64,000 bases of DNA, taken from assembly GCA_022711665.1 (NCBI GenBank), contig JAKLEN010000007.1, forward strand, positions 1 to 64,000, in the 5' to 3' direction. Positions 36,336 to 45,365 of this stretch are shown here, piece by piece (the stretch's first letter is position 1; every line of letters begins with the position of its first letter). Source of the DNA: Acidobacteriota bacterium (GTDB lineage: Bacteria > Acidobacteriota > Aminicenantia > Aminicenantales > Saccharicenantaceae). A model generated the notes under the pieces. That model had not been told where the DNA came from, ran no database searches, and was given only the letters and a program-made list of their open reading frames with translations. The position numbers and the translations under genes are program-made.

Positions 36336-39300
36336 TCCTTCGTCCAGGCCGACTCGAGGATCCTGAACGTCCCCAGGCCGCCGTCGAATCCCGAATGGGG
36401 GAAATAGACGTCGCGATACTTTCCCGGCCCGGCCGGGCCCTTGACCGCCTCGAGGCCCGTTCCGCCCTCCGGCAGGATGAGGCTGCGGCCCACTGACGTC
36501 CTGACGTCCAGGATCCTGTAGGCCCGGGTCCGGCCGTCGGGGCGGAGGTGGAGAAGCCAGCGCTTCCTCAGCGCGGCGCCCCCGGCCAGCTCGACGTCGG
36601 TCTCGAAGTATTCGTTCCCCGCCTCGCGGCGCAGGCCGACGATCTTTACTTCCAGCCCGGGCCGGCCCCGAAGCTCGCGCCGGCCTTTGGCCAGGAGGGT
36701 CCCGCCGTCGAGGTGCATCGACAGGGGCTTGCCCCGGCGCTCGGAGATGAGCCCGAAACGGCCCTGGAAGGAGATGCCGTCGGTCGTGGCCCTCATCCCG
36801 CCGCCGTCCGGATCGACGAGGATGTAGTCGGTCCGTCCGGCGGTCTCGACGGCCAGGCCGACGGTCCGGCCGGCGTCGCCCCGGAACTCGAGGGGCCTGA
36901 CGGAGGTGATGCGGGGGCGGTCGCGGAACGGCTCCCAAACGGCGACGAAGACGCTCTCGTCGTTGCGGTCCTCGACCAGGAGGAGCGGCATGCGGAAATC
37001 GTCGACCTTGGCGTTGTCCTCGCCGGCCGGAACGACGGAAGGCGCGCGGCCGACGACGATCCGGCGCCCGGCGCCGCCGAGCATCGTCAGACTGAGCCCC
37101 AGCCGGGGATCGTCGACGTAGCGCCAGGCGGCGCTCCAGGCCCCGGCCGTCGAAGCCGAGGAGAGTCCGTCGACCAGCCCGAAGACCGCGCCCTTGAAGC
37201 TCTCGCTGTCCAGCTCCGGGTCGCGGCCGGCGGCGTAGGCCGTGCCCGGCCCGAGAAGAGTCCCGTCCTGCGGCTGGAGCGGCAGGCTGGCGACGATCTT
37301 CTGCTCGCGGTCGACGCTGCCGTGCGCGGCCCATAGATGCTCCCGACCTCCGCCGACGCGGAAGACGTCGACCACGTAGGCGTCGGAGGGCGAAAGGCCG
37401 ACCAGGGCGACGAGCCGCCGGTACTCCTTCAGGCCGGGGACGAAGGCTTGGCTGGCCCGGACCGCTTCCGCCTCGACGACCTGGACCCCGGCGTCTTCCG
37501 TGTCATAAGCCAGCAGCCGGCCGAAGACGGCCTCCCCTGGGGCGGGCCCGTCCTTCTCGAAGCGGTCCAGCCGGGCCCAGGACAGGGGCAGCCAGCCTCT
37601 GGTGACCGCCTGGTTGAAACGGTCGACGATGACGGTGTTGTGAGCCAGGGCGCTCATGGCCCAGGGACGGAGCTTGGTATGGCTGTAGCCGATCTCACCG
37701 AGCATTTCCCGGCCGTGGGCGAAGAGCCCGAGGGTTAGCTCGTCGGCGTGGGCGTGCCCGGCATGATCCCCGAAATGGAGGTGGACCTGGGCCTGCTCCG
37801 CCCCGGTTCCCCGGCCGAGCACGGCATGGCCGGCCGCGGGCAGGAGGACCGGACGGGATTCGCGCGGCGGCTGTACCTGCGTGAACGGCTTCCGGGCCCA
37901 GGAATCGTGGATGGGCGCGTAACGGCCGTCGGGCAGGCGCAGGCTCGCCAGGACGGACCGGGAGCGATCGAGCGCGGCCGAGGTCGCTCCCAGGTCGAGG
38001 CGCTCGAAATGCAGCCCGTCCCCGGGATGGACATAGCCCGGAGGATCGGAGTAGCCCTGGGCCATCTGGATCGGGCTCTCCAGCGCCATGAGCATCTGAA
38101 CTGTGTAGGCGGGCGAGCCGCTGACCAGCATGCCGTCGGCGAAGAACCATTCCGTGAACGCGTCCCGGAACCGGGCCACGCCGTCATGGACGTAATCCGG
38201 CTCCTCGATGGCGCGCCCGATGGCGATCAGGCCCGCGGCCGTGCCGTTCTGGCCGGAGGCCCCGACATACCGGTCATACGAGCGGACGAGCTCCACCTGG
38301 GCCCGGAAGAGGTCCGTCTCTATCCGCCGGCGGACGGCGGCCCCCGACCCGGCGCCGGCGGCCTCGAAGGCGTCGCTCGTGCGGATAAGATCGTAAGCCA
38401 GCGCCAGATCGGTCATGAACTCGTCATGGATCCAGCGTCCCCATTTCCCGCTCTGGGCGGGGTAGGGAGGCTGGCTGTGAAAGGTCTTCCAATTGGCGTA
38501 GTTGCCCACGTTGCCGTGGACGGGCCAGCCCGGATAGACCTAGGCGAAGCGGTCCAGGATCACGGCGGCCTTGCGGGCATAGGCCCGGTCCCGGGTCGCC
38601 CCGTAGAGACGGGCCAGGTCATAGGCGCGCTCAACCAGGTATTGGCAGGCCTCCGCCGCGATCGCGCCTTCATAGAAATAGCGCTTCCTTTCGCTCCCCG
38701 CGTCATGGTAACGGTAGGCCTGCCGCTGGCCGCGGGGATTGACGAATTCCAGGACGCCGTCGAGGGGATAGCGCTCGTTGGGATAGACCTGGCCGCAGTA
38801 GCGGCAGCGGACGTGATCCGGGTCGTCGATCGTCCAGACGTTGACCGACGTGTCCTGGGCGCCGCCCTGGCAGTTGGCGCAGCCGACGAGGCCGATGGGC
38901 GCCAGCTCCGGGATGAGCCGGACGATATCGCCGTCCGCCATCTCCATCAGGCGGGCCGTCGCGGCCTTCAGGGCCGGGATGTCCGCCGCGCCGGGGACCG
39001 GGAACGGATGGGGGAAGATGCGGCCGGAGGCGCTCTTCGGAGCCGCCCCAGCCGCCGGCTGCGGCCAGGTCGCCGTCCTGAACACGAGCTCGCCGAAATC
39101 CTTGGGGGAATGGTTGTTGGCCCCTTCCGATAAAGGAAAGAGGCCGCTCCTTTGCGGATCGACCTTGCCGCCGAGGCGATAGAGGTTGTACCGCCAGACA
39201 TCGCCGTCGGCTGGCGTCCGGCTCCAGCCCAGGACCTCGAAGGATCTGAAGGGGATGCTCATTTCGATGATCCACCAGGAGTCCAGGTCGGCGTCGTTGT

Positions 39301-39853
39301 TCATCGTGCCCTGGTGGGACCTGCCGATCTGGAGCCCCGGGGGGAACCAATGGGCCCGGGGGCTCGCCGGGTCGGTGACGCCGGGCCGGCCGGCCAGGCC
39401 CTCGACCGCCTTTTCCCCGCAGACCCGCGAGTTATACGTGCCTATCGAGTTGATCTCGATATTGGTATAGCGCTGGAAATTCCGGGGCAGGGGACAGATG
39501 AACGCCTCGACGCAGTCGTCCTCGAAAACGGCCGTGTTCCGTTCCGTTTTGGTCCCGGAGATGTGGGCGTCATGGCACTTGAAGGCGATATAGAGGCATT
39601 CGTCGTCCCAGAGGATCCGGGCCTCGGTGACGTCCTTCTCGGCCGTCCCCTGCGGCTGGAGCAGGAAGGTCCCGACGACCTCGGCCCGCTGCCAATCAGG
39701 CTCCGTCAAGTTGCCGTCGATGAAGATCTTGCCGGTCGCTCGCCGGGCATAGGTCTGGCCCGAAGGCTCGCCGGCTCCGGCCAGGAGGCCGGCGGCCAGC
39801 AGTACAGCGGATAAGAGGGCGGCCTTGAAGCTAATTGACGCCGATCTTGGCAT
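36332..39853 (-). pseudogene. Heparinase II/III-like lyase with N-terminal CBM9/DOMON module, interrupted by an in-frame amber codon
   Basis: One reading frame of 1173 codons is broken only by TAG at 38540-38542. Before it: signal peptide, CBM9-like module (KIFIDGNLTEPDWQRAEVVG, about residues 42-61, to about 270) and the CANCQGG...CRYCG four-Cys motif. After it: the toroid end, then the heparinase II/III domain with GDHAGHAHADELTLGLFAHG and SALAHNTVIVD. In the paralogue at 28587 the matching context is DRFAQLYPG with a CAG codon, so a C-to-T change (CAG to TAG) explains the break. GGAGG precedes the ATG at 39853. It may be a recent pseudogene, a sequencing error or a read-through gene. The full product would resemble the intact lyase plus a sugar-binding module. 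Confidence 0.85.
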
Positions 39854-40061
39854 TTCTAAGACCTCCGATCAGATATCGGAACCATCGGATACCGGCATTC
39901 TACGGCCCGGGTAGCGACTTGTCCACCATTCGCTCCCGGATCCGCAGGAGGTCCGGCTTCGTGGGTTCAGGATCTTTCTTTTCGTCCATACCGACGAATT
40001 CCAGGGGAAAACCGGCGTCGCCGGACAAAGAAGACCGGTTTTAAGCCAAAAAATAAATCGC

Positions 40062-40125
40062 TTGACAAAGGCCATCATGCTATCTAGAATCCAATTGAAT
40101 ATGAAGTATGATATACGATATCATA
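40062..40125 (+). promoter_or_regulatory. Promoter and operator of the first TonB receptor
   Basis: TTGACA at 40062-40067, 17-base gap, TAGAAT at 40085-40090: the best sigma-70 match in the window. Downstream, TATGATAT-ACG-ATATCATA at 40107-40125 is a perfect 8-bp inverted repeat around three bases, roughly 10-28 bases past the expected start of transcription. This is the most symmetric copy of the repeated operator and here would act as a roadblock. The rest of 39854-40221 has no gene I can support. Confidence 0.75.
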
Positions 40126-40221
40126 TGCCGAAAAGCAAGTTTCCCGCCTTTGACATCCGCACTAAAAACGATAACGATTCGGTTCTCGCCTCAAATTTAA
40201 ATCTCTAAAGGAGGAATCAGA

Positions 40222-43200
40222 ATGAGTGCCAGCCGAATGTGCAGCAGGCGATTGAAATGGTCGTTTTTCCTTGTCCTTTTTGTCGCTCTCGCCTCCGGGC
40301 TCTTCGCCCAACGTCAAACCGGCTCTATCAAGGGCGCCATTTTCGAAGCAGACGGCGCCCCGTTGCCCGGCGCGACGGTGACGATCAAGTCCGAATCCAT
40401 GCTGGGCGAGCTCAACTACGTGACCTCGGCCACCGGGGACTTCCGCTTCCCCTCCGTCCCGCCGGGATCGTACTCCGTGACCGTGGTCATGCCCGGGTTC
40501 AAGAAGATGACCCGGGAGAACGTCAAGGTCCTGGTCGGCGCGACGGTCACCGTCAATTTCACGATGGACGTGGCCGCCGTTGAGCAGGAAGTCATGGTGA
40601 CGGCGGCGTCGCCGACGGTCGACGTGGTCAGCCCCAAGGTGGCCATGGTCGTCGACACCGAGATGCTCCGCAACCTGCCCTTGGCCAGGAACCTGACCAG
40701 CATCATCAACACCGTCCCCGGCGCCGTGGACAGCACCTTCCACGGCAGTACCGTCCGGGGCAGCACCTACGCCCTCGACGGCGTGAACATCAATGACCCC
40801 GTTTCGATGACGCCCATGACCGACGCGAACTACGACATCATCGACGAGGTCGAGGTCGCCACGGCCGCCCTGCCGGCCGAGGTCGGCTACACGACGGGCG
40901 CCTACATCAACGTCGTCACGCTCTCCGGCGGCAACAAGTTCTCGGGCAGCGCCCAAGTCTATTATACCAACGAGGACCTGTCGTCCTCCCTGTGGAGCGA
41001 CCAGCAGCTGGCCTCCTTCGGCGTCGCCAAGCCGACGTTCGACAAGAGCTTTATCGACGCGTCCGCCAGCCTGGGCGGGCCCATCATCAAGGACAAGCTC
41101 TGGTTCTTCGGCAACTACCGCCACGCCCAGAGCGAGTCGACCAGCGCCTTCATCGGTCCCTTCACGGACTTCCTGGGCCGGACCCACACGGCCTTCGCCT
41201 ACAAGAATTACAGCACGATGGGGCTGGCCAAGCTGACCTACCAGGTCTCCCCGAAGCTCAAGGCCATGGGCATGTTCAACTATTCCAACCCCCACCGGCC
41301 GGTGGACAGCTCCCCGGGCCCCTACACGACCTACATCGCGACGCGTGATTTCAACGAGACCGCGCTGACCGGGACTGGCACCATCAACTATATCTTCAAC
41401 CAGAATGCCTTCGCCGAGTTCAAGCTCGGCATCGCCCGGGTCGATTCGAAATGGCACCTGCAGGAAGAAGCCCTGGACCTGCCCATCATCTACAACCGGG
41501 GCTCGCTCTACTCGTACATTGGCTCCTCCAGCGCGTCCAACGACGAAGAGCTCCGGAAGAGGACCACGGCGGCGCTCAGCGTAACCTATTTCAAGGACAA
41601 TTTCTTAGGCGGGTCCCACGAGATCAAGGCGGGCGTCGAGTTCGAGGACGCTTATGGGGACTGGAACATCTGGCAGAAGGAGAACTACTCCCTTTACTAC
41701 AACCAGAACAATCCCTATTACGTCGATACGGTCAACAAGATCGGCCTGATCTATCTCCTGGCCATCCCCTCCGAGAAGGGCACCCCCCAGGTCATCGACC
41801 GGGCCCGGCGGTTCGGCGCCTATCTCCAGGATTCCTGGACCATCGCCAAGCGGCTGACCGTGAACCTCGGCCTGCGCTACGACCGGGCCTGGGGCTGGAA
41901 GCCGTCCGTGACCAGGGGCGCCGGCTCGCCCCTGTCCGTCTGGATCGGCGAGAACGTCGTTTCGCCGTACGTCCAGTCGGTCTATCCGACCGTCTTCCCC
42001 GACGGGCTTAATCCCTTCGACTCCTTCACGACCGAGACCTGGGACAACGTCATGACCTGGAACACGTTCTCCCCCCGGTTCGGCCTGACCTATGATCCCT
42101 GGGGCGACGGCAAGACGGCCATCAAGGCCGCCTACTCCCGGTACAGCGAATACATGATGATCGACTACTTCCGGATCGTCAGCCAGCTGTATCCCCGCAC
42201 CTACGGCTACTACTGGCAGGACATGAACGACAACGGGGCGCCCGACAGCTCCGACACATGGACCGAGCTCGGCTACGACTATCGGTTCATGAGCAAGGAT
42301 TTCCTGAGCGAGATGCTCGATCCCGACACCAAGTCGCCCATCACCGACGAGTTCACCTTCGGGGTCAACCGCGAGATCCTGAAGAACTTCTCCGTCGGCG
42401 GCACCTTCATCTACAAAGACACCAAGAACATTTTCGAAGATGCCATGTACAATGTCGATAACGGCAACTGGATGTACCATCCGGACCAGGCGGAGACCCA
42501 GGAATGGTGGATCCCCTTCACGACGATCGTCCCCGGATACGGGAGTTATCCCGACACGACCGTGACCGCCTACTTCCGGCGTCTCGATTCCCCGGGGATC
42601 TGGTACCGGGCCTCGAACCTGGCCGAGTTGTCGCGGAAATACCGCGCCTTTGAGTTCAGCTTCAACAAGCGGATGTCCGAAGGCTGGCAGCTGACGGGCT
42701 CCGTCGTCTTCAGCAAGTCCTGGGGCAATGCCGGCATGAACTACTACTACAGCCGGGGTTGGACCGGGATCGCCGACAAGCCGAATTCCTTCGTCAACTC
42801 CGTCGGCCGGCTGAACTATGACCGTCCCCTGGTCATCAAGCTCCTCGGCACGGCCGAGCTTCCCTGGAACTTCCTCCTCAGCGCCTACTACACGCATTCT
42901 TCGGGCGCGCCCTTGAACCGGCAGATGCAGATCATCTGCCCGGCCAGCTGGGCCACGGAGCACAACGTCCGGCGGCAGTATGTCGCCGTCAACATCGACG
43001 CCCCCGGCACCTACAGGTGGCGGGCTTCCGACATCGTCGATGCCAGGCTCGAGAAGCAGTTCCCGCTCGGCAAGATCGGGACGATCGGCGTCTACGTCGA
43101 CATCCTCAACCTCCTCGGCTATACCGATGTCAGCCTTGGCGTGAACGATGTCTATCGCTACGCACCTTCCGCCGAAAACGTCCTGGAACCGGCTGCGGTG

Positions 43201-43281
43201 ACCATGGATCCCACCTGGCAGAAGATCTCGTCGGTGTCCGGCACGAGAACGTTCAAGCTCAGCTTGAGGTACACCTTCTAG
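40222..43281 (+). CDS. TonB-dependent receptor, Oar-like, with carboxypeptidase-regulatory domain
   Basis: A 1019-residue outer-membrane protein: signal peptide (about 1-30, LASGLFA), a carboxypeptidase-regulatory-like beta-sandwich (about 33-115, GAIFEADGAPLPGATVTIK, FRFPSVPPGSYSVTV), a plug domain (about 125-235, VRGSTYALDGVNINDP) and a large barrel ending in LSLRYTF with the terminal Phe of outer-membrane proteins. AAGGAGG precedes the ATG. No SusD partner is next to it. It has its own promoter with the repeated operator and ends at a strong terminator, so it is a separate unit of the regulon and the likely importer of the oligosaccharides made by the secreted lyases. Confidence 0.93.
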   Translation: MSASRMCSRRLKWSFFLVLFVALASGLFAQRQTGSIKGAIFEADGAPLPGATVTIKSESMLGELNYVTSATGDFRFPSVPPGSYSVTVVMPGFKKMTRENVKVLVGATVTVNFTMDVAAVEQEVMVTAASPTVDVVSPKVAMVVDTEMLRNLPLARNLTSIINTVPGAVDSTFHGSTVRGSTYALDGVNINDPVSMTPMTDANYDIIDEVEVATAALPAEVGYTTGAYINVVTLSGGNKFSGSAQVYYTNEDLSSSLWSDQQLASFGVAKPTFDKSFIDASASLGGPIIKDKLWFFGNYRHAQSESTSAFIGPFTDFLGRTHTAFAYKNYSTMGLAKLTYQVSPKLKAMGMFNYSNPHRPVDSSPGPYTTYIATRDFNETALTGTGTINYIFNQNAFAEFKLGIARVDSKWHLQEEALDLPIIYNRGSLYSYIGSSSASNDEELRKRTTAALSVTYFKDNFLGGSHEIKAGVEFEDAYGDWNIWQKENYSLYYNQNNPYYVDTVNKIGLIYLLAIPSEKGTPQVIDRARRFGAYLQDSWTIAKRLTVNLGLRYDRAWGWKPSVTRGAGSPLSVWIGENVVSPYVQSVYPTVFPDGLNPFDSFTTETWDNVMTWNTFSPRFGLTYDPWGDGKTAIKAAYSRYSEYMMIDYFRIVSQLYPRTYGYYWQDMNDNGAPDSSDTWTELGYDYRFMSKDFLSEMLDPDTKSPITDEFTFGVNREILKNFSVGGTFIYKDTKNIFEDAMYNVDNGNWMYHPDQAETQEWWIPFTTIVPGYGSYPDTTVTAYFRRLDSPGIWYRASNLAELSRKYRAFEFSFNKRMSEGWQLTGSVVFSKSWGNAGMNYYYSRGWTGIADKPNSFVNSVGRLNYDRPLVIKLLGTAELPWNFLLSAYYTHSSGAPLNRQMQIICPASWATEHNVRRQYVAVNIDAPGTYRWRASDIVDARLEKQFPLGKIGTIGVYVDILNLLGYTDVSLGVNDVYRYAPSAENVLEPAAVTMDPTWQKISSVSGTRTFKLSLRYTF

Positions 43282-43304
43282 AGACCGGACCTCAGCAGTC
43301 GTAC

Positions 43305-43342
43305 AAGCCCCTCCCGAGTCGCTCGGGAGGGGCTTTCTTTTT
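43305..43342 (+). terminator. Intrinsic terminator after the first TonB receptor
   Basis: A perfect 14-bp stem, AAGCCCCTCCCGAG (43305-43318) with CTCGGGAGGGGCTT (43322-43335), loop TCG, followed by TCTTTTT at 43336-43342. Confidence 0.95.
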
Positions 43343-43346
43343 ACTG

Positions 43347-43577
43347 TTCTCCGGATTCCGGGAAACCCCTCTCTCGGACTTTAGCCCGGGGATGTCCTCT
43401 GGTTCCCCGGCCCCCCGGGGAACCAGTTTGCACGGTTCCCCCCCGCTCTGCGGGCCCCCTCCTCCAGCAACGGGGAACTGCGAGGACAATCCCCTCGCTG
43501 CCTCGAGAGGGAATCCCGGAAATGGGAGAAGAACCTTTTTTGGCTCTTCTCCGGATTCCGGGAAATCCCTCTCTCGG
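43347..43577. repeat. Cluster of direct and inverted repeats in a gene-free stretch
   Basis: A 31-base unit (TTCTCCGGATTCCGGGAAA then C/T and CCCTCTCTCGG) occurs at 43347-43377 and again at 43547-43577, exactly 200 bases apart, with one mismatch. An inverted partner at 43505-43533 can fold onto the second copy as a stem of about 28 bp with a T-rich loop. A separate 12-bp hairpin, CTGGTTCCCCGG (43399-43410) with CCGGGGAACCAG (43415-43426), lies between. No open frame here looks coding. Confidence 0.75.
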
Positions 43578-43587
43578 GCCGGCGCGT

Positions 43588-43647
43588 AGCGGACTCTTGG
43601 GAGCGGAGGTCAGGATCACGGCCGAGCGCTCGAGGCCGGGATCCTGA
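43588..43647 (+). repeat. 60-bp non-coding element, copy B
   Basis: Matches the reverse complement of 87-146 at 59 of 60 bases. It follows the repeat cluster downstream of the TonB receptor terminator. After it, to 43848, I see only a short imperfect palindrome (GAAGCATGGC near 43689, with GCCATGCTTC near 43712) and no gene. Confidence 0.85.
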
Positions 43648-43848
43648 AAACTATCTTTAGAAAGCGCTTTCTCCGGATATTTCCCAGAAGCATGGCTCCG
43701 AGCCGCTCCGCCATGCTTCTGATGGTCGCTTCGATGACTTCGCTCCCTGCCGGTCCTCTGGCTCCCCGGCCACGGCGAGTGGTGGGGCCGAAAATAAATC
43801 CATTGGGCGTTGATGGGCCGTCCGGATTCGGAGATAAGGGGAAGCATC

Positions 43849-43890
43849 ATGACCGTCGAACGCGCCGCCGGCCGGCCGGGCCGCCGATGA
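43849..43890 (+). CDS. Possible 13-codon leader ORF coupled to the M28 gene
   Basis: ATG at 43849 with a good AAGGGGAAG 4-12 bases upstream opens a 13-codon frame whose TGA overlaps the start ATG of the M28 gene (ATGA at 43887-43890). The M28 start itself has no clear ribosome-binding site, so re-initiation from this short frame would explain its translation. The product is Arg-rich and carries no recognisable regulatory run. Confidence 0.4.
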   Translation: MTVERAAGRPGRR

Positions 43891-45290
43891 TCTCGGGGAA
43901 GCGCCGGATGGCGACCGCCGGGAGCCTCCTGGGGATCGGGCTGGCCGTCACCCTTTTTGCCGTCCCAGCCGGACCGGAGCCCGGAACTTCCAGGCATCTC
44001 GAGGCCGCGGTCCGGATCGTCCGGGAAGCGCTTGTCGCCCGCGAAGGCTACGGGCTCCTCAAGGAGCTCTGCGACCTGGGCCCCCGTCTGTCCGCTTCGG
44101 CCGGCCTGGAGCGGGCCATCGGCTGGGCGCGCGGCCGGATGGAGAAGCTCAACCTCGACCGCGTCTGGCTCCAGCCGGTCACGGTCCAGGCCTGGGAGAG
44201 GGGAGGGCCGGCGGAGGCCGTCATCGAGGACCGGGCCGGGGCGGTCCGGCTCAGCGTCGCGGCGCTCGGCAACAGCGTCGGGACCCCCGAGGCCGGGATC
44301 TCCGGAGAGGTTCTGGAGGTCGGCTCGATCGAGGAGCTTCGCCGCCGCGGGGCCGAAGCCCGCTCGAAGATCGTCTTCTTCAACGCGCCCATCGACGGAG
44401 GCGTCCGGCTGACCGACGAGTCCTACGACCGTGTCGTGGTCAACCGGATGTCCGGGCCGGATGCCGCGGCCGAAGCCGGTGCCGCGGCCGTCCTGATCAG
44501 GTCGCTGACGACGGCCCGGGACGACCATCCCCGCACGGGGGTGCTGAAGTACCGCTCCAAGGCCGCGCCCATCCCCGCGGCCGCCCTGAGCCCGCGGGCC
44601 GCCGACGCGCTGGCCGCCGCCCTCGAGCGCCAGCCGCGGAGCCGGCTCCGGCTGCGCCTGCCCTGCCGGCCCCTGCCCGACAGGACGAGCCACAACCTGA
44701 TCGGCGAGATCCGCGGCCGCGAGAAGCCGGAGGAGGTCATAGTCGTAGCCGCCCACCTGGACAGCTGGGACCTCGCCCCCGGAGCGCACGACGACGGCGG
44801 AGGATGCCTCCAGGCCCTCGAGGTCCTGTCGCTCCTGAAGCGGCTCGGCCTGGCCCCGAAGAGGACGATCCGCTGCGTTCTTTACGCCGACGAGGAGAAC
44901 GGCTCCCTCGGCGCCAGGGCCTACGCCGCCTTCGCTTCGGGCTCGGGGGAAACGCACCTGGCGGCCATGGAATCCGACCGGGGCGTCTTCGAGCCCCGGG
45001 GCTTCTCCCTGACGGGGAGCGAGGCGGTCCTGGCCAAGGTCCGGGCCTGGCAGCCGCTCCTGGCGCCGGCCGGCATCGATTGGGTCCGTCCCGGCGACGG
45101 CGGCACGGCCGACGTTTCCTATATCACGAACGCCCGGGCCATCCTCGGGCTTCTCAACGACAGTCAGACCTACATGGATCTTCACCATTCGGCCCTGGAC
45201 GTCTACGAGGCCGTGAACCCGCGGGCCATGGAGCTCGGGGCCGCGGCCATGGCCATCCTGGCCCATGTCGTCTCCGAGGAGGGGCTCTGA
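43887..45290 (+). CDS. Secreted M28-family aminopeptidase-like peptidase
   Basis: A 467-residue exported protein (signal segment about 8-28, SLLGIGLAVTLFAVPAG). The core is canonical M28: VVAAHLDSWDLAPGAHDDGGG near residue 288 (His-x-Asp and bridging Asp), VLYADEENGSLGA (catalytic Glu-Glu) near residue 334, MESDRG near residue 360 (third metal Asp) and DLHHSALDVYEAVNP near residue 432 (distal His). A PA-like insert lies before the core. Such enzymes release N-terminal residues from peptides outside the cytoplasm. The start at 43887 overlaps a short leader frame (ATGA); an alternative ATG lies at 43908. It starts the second, peptide-oriented region of the window. Confidence 0.87.
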   Translation: MISGKRRMATAGSLLGIGLAVTLFAVPAGPEPGTSRHLEAAVRIVREALVAREGYGLLKELCDLGPRLSASAGLERAIGWARGRMEKLNLDRVWLQPVTVQAWERGGPAEAVIEDRAGAVRLSVAALGNSVGTPEAGISGEVLEVGSIEELRRRGAEARSKIVFFNAPIDGGVRLTDESYDRVVVNRMSGPDAAAEAGAAAVLIRSLTTARDDHPRTGVLKYRSKAAPIPAAALSPRAADALAAALERQPRSRLRLRLPCRPLPDRTSHNLIGEIRGREKPEEVIVVAAHLDSWDLAPGAHDDGGGCLQALEVLSLLKRLGLAPKRTIRCVLYADEENGSLGARAYAAFASGSGETHLAAMESDRGVFEPRGFSLTGSEAVLAKVRAWQPLLAPAGIDWVRPGDGGTADVSYITNARAILGLLNDSQTYMDLHHSALDVYEAVNPRAMELGAAAMAILAHVVSEEGL

Positions 45291-45365
45291 GGCCCGGCGC
45301 GGCGCCGGCAGCCCGGGTCCGTTCCCCGGGGCGGGACGAAAAGACGAGCGGCGTGGAGGATTGAT

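Noticed and set aside
38540..38542. TAG read as a sense codon (pyrrolysine-type recoding)
   Set aside because: TAG ends other intact genes here (8660, 22716, 36335, 43281), and the paralogue has Gln by a one-base difference, so mutation or read error is simpler.
43692..43886. Upstream in-frame extension of the M28 gene
   Set aside because: It would place about 65 low-complexity residues before the signal peptide and runs through repeat-rich DNA; the start at 43887 with the coupled leader is more likely.
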